From: Clostridium thailandense
Lineage (GTDB): Bacteria; Bacillota; Clostridia; Clostridiales; Clostridiaceae
Assembly: GCF_019207025.1 (NCBI RefSeq)
Contig: NZ_JAEEGC010000100.1
Coordinates: forward strand, 1-40,061
DNA length: 40,061 nucleotides
Direction: 5' to 3'
The notes under the pieces: generated by a model
What the model saw: the letters and a program-made list of their open reading frames with translations, nothing else
The model's database searches: none
What the model was told of the DNA's origin: nothing
Shown here: positions 1-9,089 of the stretch, piece by piece
How positions within the stretch are numbered: position 1 is the stretch's first letter
Layout of the letters: every line of letters starts with the position of its first letter
Program-made: the position numbers and the translations under genes

Positions 1-462
<462 letters not shown>

Positions 463-467
463 TTATT

Positions 468-497
468 CATTACAATGTTTAAAATTGCATTGTAATG
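468..497. promoter_or_regulatory. Inverted repeat upstream of gdhA, operator candidate
   Basis: CATTACAATG (468-477) and CATTGTAATG (488-497) form a perfect 10-bp dyad with a 10-base spacer. Read on the minus strand it lies between a TATAAT-like box (around 505-512) and the gdhA ribosome site, where a repressor or a 5' leader hairpin could act. The regulator is not identifiable. Confidence 0.45.
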
Positions 498-581
498 CTT
501 TACATATTATATTATTCTCCAAAAAAAATATTTTTCCTTCTATTTTTTAAAAAAATTTGATAATAAAAAAATGTTTTTTTT

Positions 582-614
582 AAAAAATGAAGGAGAAGTT
601 GTAAATTTCTCCTT
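582..614 (-). terminator. Intrinsic terminator of the RpiR-family gene
   Basis: On the minus strand AAGGAGAA and TTCTCCTT (607-614 and 590-597) form an 8-bp stem just after the stop codon at 620. A run of T (582-587) follows after CA. Confidence 0.7.
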
Positions 615-619
615 TAATA

Positions 620-1495
620 TTAATCACTTTCTTTAAATGAATAAACTTGGTATTCTTCCCAAATATTTTCCAGATCTGAGAATGTAGATGATATCTTTTC
701 TTTTTCTCTTAATCCAATAGCTATTATCAATGCATTTATTACACTTAAAGGTGCAACCAAAGAATCTACGAAGGAAGCCATATTACTTTGCGCTATTAAT
801 GTATAATCCGCTCTAGCTGCTAATGGTGACAGTAAGCTGTCAGTAATAGCAACAACTTTTGCATTTCTACTTTGAGCAAATGCTAATGACTCAATAGTTC
901 TTGCTGCATATCGTGGAAATCCTATACCTATAACTAAATCCCCTTCAGCTACATTAATCATTTGTTCAAATATATCACTGATTCCATAACCAACAACCTT
1001 AACATTGTCTGAAATTAGGCTTAAATAAAAACCTAAAAATTCAGCAAGTGCCGTTGAACTTCTAAGACCAATAATATATATCTTTTTTGCAGCAAATATG
1101 CTATTTACAACATCTTCAAAAGTCTTATGATTTATCTTTTCAAGAGTTGCTCTTATATTTTCCATATCTGATTTTAGAACACCTTTTAATGCACTTTCTT
1201 CACTAACGAAATCGTTAGATAGTTCAATTCTCTGAACTGTAGTAAGTTTATTTTTTATTAATTCCTGAAGAGCCTTTTGTAATTTAGGATATCCAGTAAA
1301 TCCAAGTTCATTTGCAAATCTAACTACTGTTGACTCACTTACTCCAACACTTACTCCAAGCTTGGCTGCTGTCATAAAAGCAGCTTTATCATAATGTTTT
1401 AAAATGTATTCAGCAATTAGTTTTTGTCCCTTACTAAGTCTAGGGAACTTAACCTGAATGGTTCTCATCAAATCTTGTTTATTTCCATCTTCCAT
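620..1495 (-). CDS. MurR/RpiR-family transcriptional regulator (HTH + SIS)
   Basis: A 291-residue DNA-binding regulator of the RpiR family, whose members sense phosphosugars through a C-terminal SIS domain. The N-terminal HTH_6 region (about 10-85) includes the helix-turn-helix with GVSESTVVRFANELGF. The SIS domain spans about 125-265, with the IIGLRSSTALAEF and VIGIGFPRYAART segments. Length matches the family. It stands alone between gdhA and the DUF4264 gene with its own terminator, so its target cannot be told from context. Family assignment is firm; the ligand is unknown. Confidence 0.93.
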   Translation of the reverse strand: MEDGNKQDLMRTIQVKFPRLSKGQKLIAEYILKHYDKAAFMTAAKLGVSVGVSESTVVRFANELGFTGYPKLQKALQELIKNKLTTVQRIELSNDFVSEESALKGVLKSDMENIRATLEKINHKTFEDVVNSIFAAKKIYIIGLRSSTALAEFLGFYLSLISDNVKVVGYGISDIFEQMINVAEGDLVIGIGFPRYAARTIESLAFAQSRNAKVVAITDSLLSPLAARADYTLIAQSNMASFVDSLVAPLSVINALIIAIGLREKEKISSTFSDLENIWEEYQVYSFKESD

Positions 1496-1605
1496 GTTAC
1501 TTCAATCCTTTCTTCCTTATCCCCTTTTTTTTGCAATATGCATGAAATATTTACTTCATTTTATCATCTATTGAACTCATTTTCAATACACCTTTCAATT
1601 GTTAA

Positions 1606-1770
1606 TCACTTTTCTTTGTAAATATTTATTATATGCTTGTCATTTTTTTCTGTTATCCCAAATACAAGGTCGTGTTCACTTAAATTTTTATTTAAGAAAT
1701 CAACAACTTTATACATTTCATCATAATAAGTAAATTCTTTCGCTGCTATTAATTCTAATTCATCTTTCAT
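1606..1770 (-). CDS. DUF4264 (YpmA-like) small protein
   Basis: A 54-residue protein starting MKDELELIAAKEF and ending NIYKEK. It resembles the DUF4264/YpmA family of Firmicutes (short alpha/beta proteins of unknown function with a YKVVDFLNKNL-like helix). In-frame TGA and TAA codons lie a few codons upstream, so the ATG at 1770 is the only plausible start. No ribosome site lies directly in front of it. The nearest one, GGAGGTG at 1810-1816 overlapping the end of mnmM, is about 40 bases away, with a perfect 13-bp hairpin between (see 1776-1806). Probably co-transcribed with mnmM. Confidence 0.8.
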   Translation of the reverse strand: MKDELELIAAKEFTYYDEMYKVVDFLNKNLSEHDLVFGITEKNDKHIINIYKEK

Positions 1771-1775
1771 AAATG

Positions 1776-1806
1776 ATTTTTATCAAATTATCCATTTGAT
1801 AAAAAT
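1776..1806 (-). promoter_or_regulatory. Perfect hairpin between ribosome binding site and start codon of the DUF4264 gene
   Basis: Arms 1776-1788 and 1794-1806 are exact 13-bp complements with a 5-base loop. Folding would bring GGAGGTG (1810-1816) to about 10 bases from the ATG at 1770, a normal spacing. Unfolded, the gap is about 39 bases. A short overlapping reading frame (MDNLIKIIYER, 1762-1797) starts in the hairpin loop and ends inside the DUF4264 start region. Confidence 0.6.
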
Positions 1807-1818
1807 TTTCACCTCCAA

Positions 1819-2361
1819 TTATTTTTTTTCTATTACCACTAAAAGCGGGGGATTATTGTCTCTATTTAAAAAGGAATGAACTATAACTCCATATTTATTT
1901 TTCGGAAGATTTTTAACATAGTTTAGAACAACTTCTTCTTCCTTTTTCCCTTCTTCATGACCTCTATAAATAGCTATTGTCACAAGAGCACCTTTTTCTA
2001 ATACATCTAAACCTGTTTCTAAACTTCTTAAGGTTGACTGCCATTTTGTCGTTATTTCTTTATCACCTCCAGGTAAAAATCCCAAATTATACATTATACA
2101 ATCTACTTTTTCCTTTATGTATTCATCAAAATTCTCATGCGAATCATTTATCAAGCAGACATTACTTTTATTCTTTTCTTTGTATTTGTCAATTGCCTGT
2201 TTTTGAATATCAAAGGCATAAACCTTTGAGAAATTCTCACCTAAAAAATCACTATCATGTCCATTTCCAAGTGTTGCATCCACTGCAATATTGAAATTAA
2301 TACAAAATTCTCTTATTATATAATGCGATAATTTGCTAACATCTGTAACATATCTATACAT
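1819..2361 (-). CDS. mnmM: tRNA (mnm5s2U34)-methyltransferase MnmM (YtqB family)
   Basis: A 180-residue class I SAM-dependent methyltransferase of the family once called 'putative rRNA methylase' YtqB and since assigned to the last methylation of mnm5s2U34 in tRNA. SAM motif I is AVDATLGNGHDSDFL (26-40). The family signature NLGFLPGGDKEI lies at 92-103. Length is typical. The next gene (DUF4264) begins 48 bases after the stop, and its likely ribosome site overlaps this gene's end. Function is inferred from family resemblance. Confidence 0.88.
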   Translation of the reverse strand: MYRYVTDVSKLSHYIIREFCINFNIAVDATLGNGHDSDFLGENFSKVYAFDIQKQAIDKYKEKNKSNVCLINDSHENFDEYIKEKVDCIMYNLGFLPGGDKEITTKWQSTLRSLETGLDVLEKGALVTIAIYRGHEEGKKEEEVVLNYVKNLPKNKYGVIVHSFLNRDNNPPLLVVIEKK

Positions 2362-2476
2362 AGTCTCTACTCCTTATACATATTATATAGTCCAATTACC
2401 GTTAAATTATCAATTTATTAAAATATATTATTTTGTTGAATTTGACTGACAAACTCTCAAAATCAATTATTGCTCA

Positions 2477-3187
2477 TTATAATGTTTTTAAATAATTTAT
2501 CTCTTCTTCAGTTAGAAACCTCCATTTTCCCTTAGATAGATTTCCAAGTTTTATAGTTCCTATTTGTATTCTTTTCAAAGTTAACACAGGATGACCTATA
2601 GCTTCGCACATTCTCCTTATTTGCCTATTTTTACCTTCATGGATTATTATTTTTACCTCAACGCATTCTTTACTGCTTCTTAAGACTTGAAATACTGCTG
2701 GTGCTGTAATATATCCATCTATATCTACTCCATTTCGGAACTTTTCTATATCTTCTTTTAATGGTATTCCTTTAATGACTGCTATATAGGTTTTTTTCTT
2801 TTCTTCTCTTGGATGTATTATTTTATTATAAATCTCTCCATCATTAGTGAGAAGTATTAAGCCTGAAGTATCATAATCTAGTCTTCCTATAGGATAAACT
2901 CGTTCTTTTACCTGTACTAAATCTATAATAGTTTTTCTTCCTTTTTCGTCTTTTACAGTAGACACGTATCCTTCCGGCTTATTTAAGGCTATATAAACCT
3001 TATTTCCTTCAGGTTTTATCCCTTTGTTATCAACAGTAATTTTATCACTTTCTCCGTCAACCTTACAACCTAATTCATTAACAACTTTATCATTTACTTT
3101 AACTCTTCCTTGCAAAATGATTTCTTCACATTTTCTTCTTGAGGCCACTCCACATTTAGCCATATATTTCTGCAATCTTTCTTTCAT
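2477..3187 (-). CDS. rluB: 23S rRNA pseudouridine synthase, RsuA/RluB family
   Basis: A 236-residue pseudouridine synthase acting on 23S rRNA. An S4 RNA-binding domain spans about 3-48 (LQKYMAKCGVASRRKCEEII). The catalytic motif GRLDYDTSGLILLTNDG lies at 101-117 with Asp104 as nucleophile, and KNRQIRRMCEAIGHPV is near the C-terminus. The ATG at 3187 follows AAAGGTGATAACC. An in-frame ATG 12 codons upstream has no ribosome site, so the shorter start was chosen. It is not next to scpAB as it is in many clostridia. Subfamily RluB is inferred. Confidence 0.92.
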   Translation of the reverse strand: MKERLQKYMAKCGVASRRKCEEIILQGRVKVNDKVVNELGCKVDGESDKITVDNKGIKPEGNKVYIALNKPEGYVSTVKDEKGRKTIIDLVQVKERVYPIGRLDYDTSGLILLTNDGEIYNKIIHPREEKKKTYIAVIKGIPLKEDIEKFRNGVDIDGYITAPAVFQVLRSSKECVEVKIIIHEGKNRQIRRMCEAIGHPVLTLKRIQIGTIKLGNLSKGKWRFLTEEEINYLKTL

Positions 3188-3379
3188 GGTTATCACCTTT
3201 CCCAATTTCCCAATTATATGCACGATTTCCTACTATACTAATTTATAATTAAATTATCATACATGCAAGTCAAATTTTAAAAATTTAAGCAATATAACTT
3301 TTATATTATCTAAAAAAAGAAAGCATAGGCAAACCTAATCTATATTTTAAGTCACCTATACTTTACTTTTATTAATTAA

Positions 3380-3640
3380 CTATCTTATTGATTTATTGTC
3401 TATTTCTCTCTTAATTTCTTCTGCTGTTAACCCATCCGCAATTATTTGAGGAACTTTAGTCTTAGTATCCTCATACCCCATAACATTTACACTTCCGCCT
3501 GTTACAACAACAGCATCAAATTGATCATAAAATTTCGAATTTTCTATACTATTCATCTCAAATTCACGTACACTATATCCTTGATTTGACAGATACTGTT
3601 CAACATCTCCTAAACCTTTTTCAACTGCAACTTTTTTCAC
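3380..3640 (-). CDS. UPF0180 family protein (YkuS-like)
   Basis: An 86-residue protein of the YkuS/UPF0180 family; function unknown. The FDAVVVTGGSVNVMGYEDT segment and the short length match the family. The GTG at 3640 is chosen because GGAGGTG sits 6 bases before it. An ATG further upstream would place that ribosome site inside the coding region. It is a single gene with no informative neighbour. Confidence 0.85.
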   Translation of the reverse strand: MKKVAVEKGLGDVEQYLSNQGYSVREFEMNSIENSKFYDQFDAVVVTGGSVNVMGYEDTKTKVPQIIADGLTAEEIKREIDNKSIR

Positions 3641-3721
3641 ATTCAACACCTCCAACATTATTTTTCACAAAAACAATAAAAGTAATTCATAATTTTTTAT
3701 TAAAGGTATCTCATAGGTTTA

Positions 3722-4561
3722 CTATAAACTTCTATCAATATCATTAAATCCATCTTTAAACCAGTGTTGAATTGATTTATAAATAGCCCTATCCTCTCCT
3801 TCAGCCTCTGAATATGTTTTTAACTTTTTATATCTTGTTATATTCATCGCCAAGTGATTAATAGCATAAAAAGTTATATTATCTACAGATATATTAGGCC
3901 TAATAATATCCTCTCCTCTATTACAAGCACTAGTTGATGAAAAATTTATCAGCCTTCTACAATTAAAAGGTCTTACTTCATATATGGAACATGTATTGTC
4001 ACTGGATAAGAAAATACACGGTATACGTTTATCGCTAAATGATTTAATAGAATCATTTACATTATTGTTTTTAAGTAAATCCTTATATGTAGGCAACTCA
4101 TTTATAGTCTCTTTTATTTTATTATTAAGATTAAAAATTTCTTCTTCACTAAAGTTTTTTAATAAATACTCTCTTATTAAATCAGCTTCAATAACTGTAC
4201 AATCCATATATATATGGCAACAATTACTGCATCCTTTTTGACATGAAGCATAGTTTAAAAAAGGTCTTGTACCCTCTTCTCCAATTTTATATAAATATTT
4301 AATGTATTCTTTTCCCTTACTAACACTTAATTCCTTATTCAAAATCTCTTTTAGCAAAAAGTTAGATATATGATTATAAAGTTCATTAGTCTTTGTATAA
4401 TTAAAAATAATCTCTCGATTTTCATAATTTTTACCTAAAGTTTTATACTGAAAGTTTTTATTTAAACAACATTCTTTATACCTCAAGCCACTGCCGCAGA
4501 TACACTGTTGATTAGGCAATAACTTAATTTTTTTCTCACTACTATATAAGTTTTCTTTCAT
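3722..4561 (-). CDS. SEC-C motif / YkgJ-family zinc- or iron-binding cysteine-cluster protein
   Basis: 279 residues with two metal sites. The N-terminal SEC-C motif QQCICGSGLRYKECC (18-32) is the zinc knuckle first known from SecA. It is followed by a YkgJ-type cysteine cluster: Cys107, 111, 114, 115 and 121, then Cys182, Cys191 and RPFNC201. YkgJ-type clusters are thought to bind zinc or an Fe-S centre; the biological role is unknown. The ATG at 4561 is preceded by GAGGTG. The SEC-C plus YkgJ pairing is seen in other clostridia and may indicate a protein-quality or metal-linked role; that is inference. Confidence 0.82.
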   Translation of the reverse strand: MKENLYSSEKKIKLLPNQQCICGSGLRYKECCLNKNFQYKTLGKNYENREIIFNYTKTNELYNHISNFLLKEILNKELSVSKGKEYIKYLYKIGEEGTRPFLNYASCQKGCSNCCHIYMDCTVIEADLIREYLLKNFSEEEIFNLNNKIKETINELPTYKDLLKNNNVNDSIKSFSDKRIPCIFLSSDNTCSIYEVRPFNCRRLINFSSTSACNRGEDIIRPNISVDNITFYAINHLAMNITRYKKLKTYSEAEGEDRAIYKSIQHWFKDGFNDIDRSL

Positions 4562-4725
4562 ACGTCACCTCATAATATAAAATATTTTATATCATATAAA
4601 CTCTACTATTCTTAGATATTTACTGTATTCTGAAACTTATTTTCCAGAATATATACATTCAAATACATTTATATTATATCAGTGATACTATGTATTTTAA
4701 AGAATATATAGAAAACTAAACCAGA

Positions 4726-4829
4726 CTCTTAACTTATACTATGAGAATCATTGGCAATGTTTAAAAAATATTTAGCTTGTGTTAACTGTTACCAATAAAT
4801 ATTTTTTATAAGTTAAGTGTCGGTCTTAA
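4726..4829. repeat. Short fold-back element related to the 8.7-9.0 kb element
   Basis: The left end contains CCAGACTCTTAACTTATAC, and the right end TATAAGTTAAGTGTCGGTCT. CTTAACTTATA pairs with TATAAGTTAAG, and an inner AAAAAATATTT pairs with AAATATTTTTT. The left end matches the flank of the larger element at 8776-8793 (CCAGAAACTTAACTTATAC) almost base for base. This suggests two members of one small non-coding repeat family. It lies in a 280-bp gap and carries no reading frame. Confidence 0.5.
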
Positions 4830-4841
4830 ATGCCTATAAAT

Positions 4842-5000
4842 TTATTCTTCTTTATCTAACTTTTCTCTCATATGAGCAATTTCATCTTCTGTTAATCTTG
4901 TCTTCTTCATAACTTCTCCCATGCACACACCTTTAGTAAATAACTCTTGAGCATATTCTTTGGTTTCTTTATACCTATTGTCTTTATAGTTATCATTCAT
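4842..5000 (-). CDS. Small hypothetical protein (52 aa)
   Basis: Starts MNDNYKDNRYKETKEYAQEL and continues with a charged helical tail containing LTEDEIAHMREKLDKEE. AAAGGAG lies 11 bases before the ATG at 5000. The tail looks like a short helix-turn-helix or coiled helix pair. It resembles the C-terminal tails of clostridial Rpn/PD-(D/E)XK transposase-type proteins (a 'KGVCMGEVMKKTRLTEDEI' pattern). No function can be assigned; it could be a free-standing small protein or a remnant of a longer gene. Confidence 0.6.
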   Translation of the reverse strand: MNDNYKDNRYKETKEYAQELFTKGVCMGEVMKKTRLTEDEIAHMREKLDKEE

Positions 5001-5123
5001 ACTTTTTTCACACTCCTTTCAAGATTATTTTTTCTTATATTAAATTTTAATATTCTTTACTTACAAATAAAATTGAATAAAACTCTTTAAATTTTTATTA
5101 TGCAGGTATACGCAATTGTTATA

Positions 5124-5167
5124 AAAAAACAAGCTTGAAATATTTATCTATTTCAAGCTTGTTTTTT
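5124..5167 (-). terminator. Strong intrinsic terminator after the glycosyltransferase gene
   Basis: Perfect 19-base complementary arms (5124-5142 and 5149-5167) with a 6-base loop, ending in a T-run on either strand. It lies 11 bases past the glycosyltransferase stop codon. Confidence 0.9.
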
Positions 5168-5177
5168 CTATTAATCA

Positions 5178-6695
5178 TTATTCAACTTCCTGAATACTTA
5201 TCTGCCTAACGTGTTTTGTATGGCTCCATTCTTTATTATTTTTGTCCATTATTCCTTGAATTGTTATTGGAATCCAAGTCAATGTATATATACCATATAA
5301 TAAATACCATACAAATATTTTCAATGAACGCTTTCTATCAATCATACCTATTATAATAATAAATATCGCAATATAAGCAATAGTAGCAAAAATTGTATAT
5401 TCAAACGTTGGAGTTACAGATGCATTCATATTTTTATCCATAGTAATGGCCGATAAGTGATATGCACTTAAGACTTTAGGATATTTATCTCTCAAAAATG
5501 CGAAAACTTGCAAAAATACAACTATGTTTAAAGAGTACAAAGTGAAAGCTGCAAACATTTTTTTAGATAATTTTGACTCTAAAACCATAACCAATGGTGT
5601 AAATAAAAATTGACATATGCTAAATATTATCCACACATTTGGATTACTGATTAATTGATTCATAGTAGGTATTCCTAAACCAGTACTATTATTCTGAAGT
5701 AATGTTAATACTGCTGAAACTCCTATAAATAAGGTTAGATAAGGCTGCATTGTATAAAGAGCGCAATCCAACGCCACAAAATTTCTTTCTTTTATAGCCT
5801 TTTTCATAAGCTTCAAAAAAAATCTTGATGATACATCAGCAAAGCCTTGCATCCATCTCTTTCTTTGATTCCATGACTGTTTTAAAGTTAAAGGTTTTTC
5901 ATCATAAACTACAGCGTTATGAGCCCAACCTACTTTATGACCATTAAGTACCAATTTACATGTGAATTCTAAATCCTCTGTAAGACAAGTAGAACCCCAA
6001 CCAAGTTTTTTTAATATTTCTGTATCTAAACAAAAACCAGTACCACCTATTTGGCTAGACAATCCTAAATTTTCCCTACCTAACTGAAACAATCTATTAG
6101 TTGCCCAGAATGATATAGAATAGGATTGAGTTATCCAAGAATCATCTGGATTTTTACTATCTATGTAACCTTGAACAACTTTATAACCTTTAAGTAACTT
6201 ATAATTCATTTCCTTAAGGAAATTTTTCGAAACCAAGTTATCTGCATCAAAAATAGCTATAGCATCATACTGAGTATCCATTCTAAAGATTATATCAAAC
6301 ATCCATTCTAATGCATACCCTTTTCCCCTCTTATCTGGAACTTTTCTTTCATATACATTTCCGCCGTGCCTTCTAGCAATATCAGCAGTCTCATCCGTAC
6401 AGTTATCTGCAATAACAAAGATATCATATAGCTCTTTAGGATAATCCAGTTCCTTAAGACTATCTACAATTTTACCCACAACCATTTCTTCATTATGCGC
6501 TGCCACTAATAATGCAAATTTCTTTTGAAGTTTACAGTTATCTACTTCCCTATCATCTTTTTTGTAGAAACCAAACAAAGAAAGCATTAAGTAGTACATA
6601 GTTATTGTAAAGACAGATATTTGAAAAATAGTTATAGACTTAGTTGTGATACCTATAACAAAACTGACAATAAATTTTAAAATAGACTCTTTCAT
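5178..6695 (-). CDS. Processive family 2 membrane glycosyltransferase
   Basis: A 505-residue inner-membrane glycosyltransferase of the cellulose synthase / poly-GlcNAc synthase type (GT2). Seen: an N-terminal membrane segment (about 8-40), a GT-A domain with DNCTD (97-101), the metal-binding DAD (150-152), the acceptor motif TED (239-241) and QRKRW (277-281), then about five C-terminal membrane helices (about 310-490). These motifs imply synthesis of a polysaccharide with export through the same protein. It has its own terminator and no partner genes for a known polymer, so the product is unknown. Confidence 0.88.
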   Translation of the reverse strand: MKESILKFIVSFVIGITTKSITIFQISVFTITMYYLMLSLFGFYKKDDREVDNCKLQKKFALLVAAHNEEMVVGKIVDSLKELDYPKELYDIFVIADNCTDETADIARRHGGNVYERKVPDKRGKGYALEWMFDIIFRMDTQYDAIAIFDADNLVSKNFLKEMNYKLLKGYKVVQGYIDSKNPDDSWITQSYSISFWATNRLFQLGRENLGLSSQIGGTGFCLDTEILKKLGWGSTCLTEDLEFTCKLVLNGHKVGWAHNAVVYDEKPLTLKQSWNQRKRWMQGFADVSSRFFLKLMKKAIKERNFVALDCALYTMQPYLTLFIGVSAVLTLLQNNSTGLGIPTMNQLISNPNVWIIFSICQFLFTPLVMVLESKLSKKMFAAFTLYSLNIVVFLQVFAFLRDKYPKVLSAYHLSAITMDKNMNASVTPTFEYTIFATIAYIAIFIIIIGMIDRKRSLKIFVWYLLYGIYTLTWIPITIQGIMDKNNKEWSHTKHVRQISIQEVE

Positions 6696-7027
6696 TAAAA
6701 AAATCCTTTCTTTTATATTATCTATTAGTTATCTACTATATATAAAATATCGTATATCATAATACCACAAATTTCTCCTATTAAGGTGTATGTCGCAATT
6801 TTCTGATTATTAATTTTTATTATATTTATTATATTGTATAGCATTTTTTTATAGTTATTTATTTTAATATCAATAAAAACTATACTTTCAAATATACCAT
6901 TATGCTATAATTTATTTAATAATTCTTTAGTTTATTTAATTAGTTGGTCTTCCATATATTAATTTAACCAAATATTAATAATAATATAATTATGTTATTA
7001 AGTTTATTTTGAGAGGATGATAACAAG
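6696..7027. other. Divergent intergenic region between glycosyltransferase and yedF
   Basis: 332 bases, strongly AT-rich, serving as the upstream region of two divergent genes. A TATAAT at 6985-6990 is a plausible -10 box for yedF, but no convincing -35 was found. No reading frame or RNA structure worth naming was seen. Confidence 0.4.
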
Positions 7028-7606
7028 ATGAAAAATTTAATTGATTGCAAAGGTTTAAAGTGCCCTCAGCCAGTTATTAATACAAAAAAATACTTTGATT
7101 CCATCCAAGAAGGTCAAGCTACTGTAGTAGTAGATAATGAGGTATCTAAAAACAATGTTGCTAAGTTCGCTGAAGGTAATGGATTTAGCTGCAACATTGA
7201 AGAAAAAGAAAATTTATACTATATTACTATTACCAAAGGAGCTTCTTGCAAACTTATGAGTTCAGATACCAAAAAACTTACAATTGTTATTTCAAATAAT
7301 AGAATGGGTCTTGGCGATGACACTTTAGGTGCAACCTTAATGAAAAGTTACCTATATGCTCTTTCCGAAAGTGAAAACTTGCCTTCAGACTTGATATTTT
7401 TAAATGCCGGAGTTAAACTTGCCATAAAAGGCTCTGACTGCCTAGATAGTATAAATAAACTTTCAGAAAAAGGTGTTAATATATTAAACTGCGGAACTTG
7501 CTTGGACTTCTATGGCCTAAAAGAAGAACTGGCAGTTGGCGAAATTACTAATATGTATACAATAGTAGAAAAAATGAACTCATCAGATAATACTATAAAA
7601 CTTTAA
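7028..7606 (+). CDS. yedF: YedF: TusA-like / DsrE-like selenium-associated sulfurtransferase-like protein
   Basis: 192 residues. The N-terminal TusA/SirA-like domain (1-75) has the sulfur-carrier motif KCPQP (Cys12). The C-terminal DsrE/F-like domain (about 84-185) contains NCGTC (Cys156, Cys159). This two-domain layout is that of the 'sulfurtransferase-like selenium metabolism protein YedF', found in genomes with selenium use and thought to handle reactive sulfur or selenium. The ATG follows GAGAGGATGATAACAAG. No selD or yedE lies in the window. The family is firm; the role in selenium handling is known only by association. Confidence 0.9.
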   Translation: MKNLIDCKGLKCPQPVINTKKYFDSIQEGQATVVVDNEVSKNNVAKFAEGNGFSCNIEEKENLYYITITKGASCKLMSSDTKKLTIVISNNRMGLGDDTLGATLMKSYLYALSESENLPSDLIFLNAGVKLAIKGSDCLDSINKLSEKGVNILNCGTCLDFYGLKEELAVGEITNMYTIVEKMNSSDNTIKL

Positions 7607-7659
7607 TATAAAGAGACTGTCCTAAAACTAAGTTAATTTTAGGACAGTCCCTTTATATT
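7605..7659. terminator. Bidirectional terminator between yedF and the amidase gene
   Basis: GACTGTCCTAAAA (7615-7627) pairs with TTTTAGGACAGTC (7637-7649). Outer arms AATATAAAG/CTTTATATT extend the stem after one mismatch. It overlaps the end of the minus-strand gene that stops at 7653. Confidence 0.8.
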
Positions 7660-8486
7660 AAATCTAATCCATATATATCTTCTCTTCTATGTTTAAAAAC
7701 AGGTATTGCTTCTCTAACTTCTTCTATATAATCAAGATCTATTTCTTCTATAATTATACCTTCATTCTCATCTAATTTATTTATAATGTTTCCCCAAGGA
7801 TTAGCTACTAAAGAATTTCCATAGGCTACATAAGAATAATTCATATTTCTAGCCGGTGATATTCCCGCTACATATATTTCATTATCTAAAGCTCTACTTT
7901 TAAATAAAGTTTCCCAATGAGCAGGTCCCGTTGTCATATTAAATGCAGCAGGAACGAATACTATCTTAGCTCCTTTTAGGGCCATAATTCTGATTAGCTC
8001 CGGAAATCTTATATCGTAACATATTGCCACACCAATTTTCCCATATTCAGTTTCAATAATAGTTATATCTTTTCCTCCAGTTAATACTTCTGATTCTTTA
8101 AAAGATATTTTATTCTTTACATCAATATCAAATAAATGAATTTTTCTATGTTTTCCTACCAAAATTCCTTTGTTATTAAAAATAAATGAGGTGTTATATA
8201 CTTTGCCTTCATCATCTAATTCTGGAATTGAACCACCAACAAGATAGATATCTTTTTCTTTTGCAACATCAGAAAGCATATTTATAGTTTCTCCATTTTT
8301 AAAACCCTCAGCATATTTTCTAAAATTTTTGTTATCATACGGACAATTAAACATTTCAGGTAATGAAACAATCTTGGCTCCCTTATCTGCAGCTTCGCAT
8401 ATCATCTTTCTTGCCTTATCTATATTTTCTTTTTTAGAATTCTCTGTAACCATCATCTGACATAAGCCTATTTTAAATTTTTTCAC
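7653..8486 (-). CDS. Nitrilase-superfamily carbon-nitrogen hydrolase (omega-amidase type)
   Basis: 277 residues. The Glu-Lys-Cys triad of the nitrilase superfamily is present: Glu44 in SLPEMFNCPY, Lys115 in GKHRKIHLF and Cys156 in VAICYDIRFPEL. The DIRFPEL signature after the cysteine and the short length fit the Nit2/omega-amidase branch, which hydrolyses 2-oxoglutaramate or 2-oxosuccinamate in cytoplasmic salvage. It is a lone gene facing yedF. Substrate is inferred from the branch, not proven. Confidence 0.88.
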   Translation of the reverse strand: MKKFKIGLCQMMVTENSKKENIDKARKMICEAADKGAKIVSLPEMFNCPYDNKNFRKYAEGFKNGETINMLSDVAKEKDIYLVGGSIPELDDEGKVYNTSFIFNNKGILVGKHRKIHLFDIDVKNKISFKESEVLTGGKDITIIETEYGKIGVAICYDIRFPELIRIMALKGAKIVFVPAAFNMTTGPAHWETLFKSRALDNEIYVAGISPARNMNYSYVAYGNSLVANPWGNIINKLDENEGIIIEEIDLDYIEEVREAIPVFKHRREDIYGLDLI

Positions 8487-8712
8487 TTTTGCCCCTCCTA
8501 TCTAACACCTTTATTATTCTAACCTAATTCATATAAGTATTATATCATCTTATTTAACACCTAGTTAAGAATAAAAGTAAATAATATAGATTCTTTATAC
8601 TAACTCATTTTTGGGGTTGCTCATATTGACATTTACCTATACTATTATATACTATATGAAGTAAAACATTAGATTTTTAAATTAACAATATAGAGAATAG
8701 AACTAGAAATTA

Positions 8713-9039
8713 AGCTTATCCCAAGGTATATACTTAAAACATTTAACGTACTGAAGGTTAATATAGGATTCAAGACCAGAAACTTAACTTATACGCAGGG
8801 AGATGTTTCCAAAACTGAAGGCACATATAAAAACTTTTTTATCATTATTAGCTCAGCATTTTAGAAAATCTTAGAATCTCTGATATGTTTGAGGTACGAG
8901 TTTATCAGAGATTCTTAGATTTTCAAAATGCTAAGCTTTAGAATGATTAAAAGTTTTTATAGTGCTGAAGGTTGGAAACATCTCCCGGAGTGTAAGTTAA
9001 GCTTCGACCGTGCACCCCTATATTAACCTCAGGATAAGC
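8713..9039. repeat. Long imperfect fold-back element (~330 bp)
   Basis: Almost the whole segment folds on itself. GCTTATCC (8714-8721) pairs with GGATAAGC (9032-9039), and CTGAAGGTTAATATAGG (8751-8767) with CCTATATTAACCTCAG. GAAACTTAACTTATAC (8779-8794) pairs with the segment around 8989-9004, and GGGAGATGTTTCC with GGAAACATCTCCC (8974-8986). The arms at 8821-8885 and 8900-8963 then pair almost throughout. The apical loop is about 8886-8900. No reading frame is present. It fills the 600-bp gap between the amidase gene and tcdA. It resembles a MITE-like element or a long structured transcript; neither can be decided here. Confidence 0.7.
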
Positions 9040-9089
9040 CAAATGTCGTCGGTACATCTCTATAAGTTTAAAATAAGAGGAGATAAATC

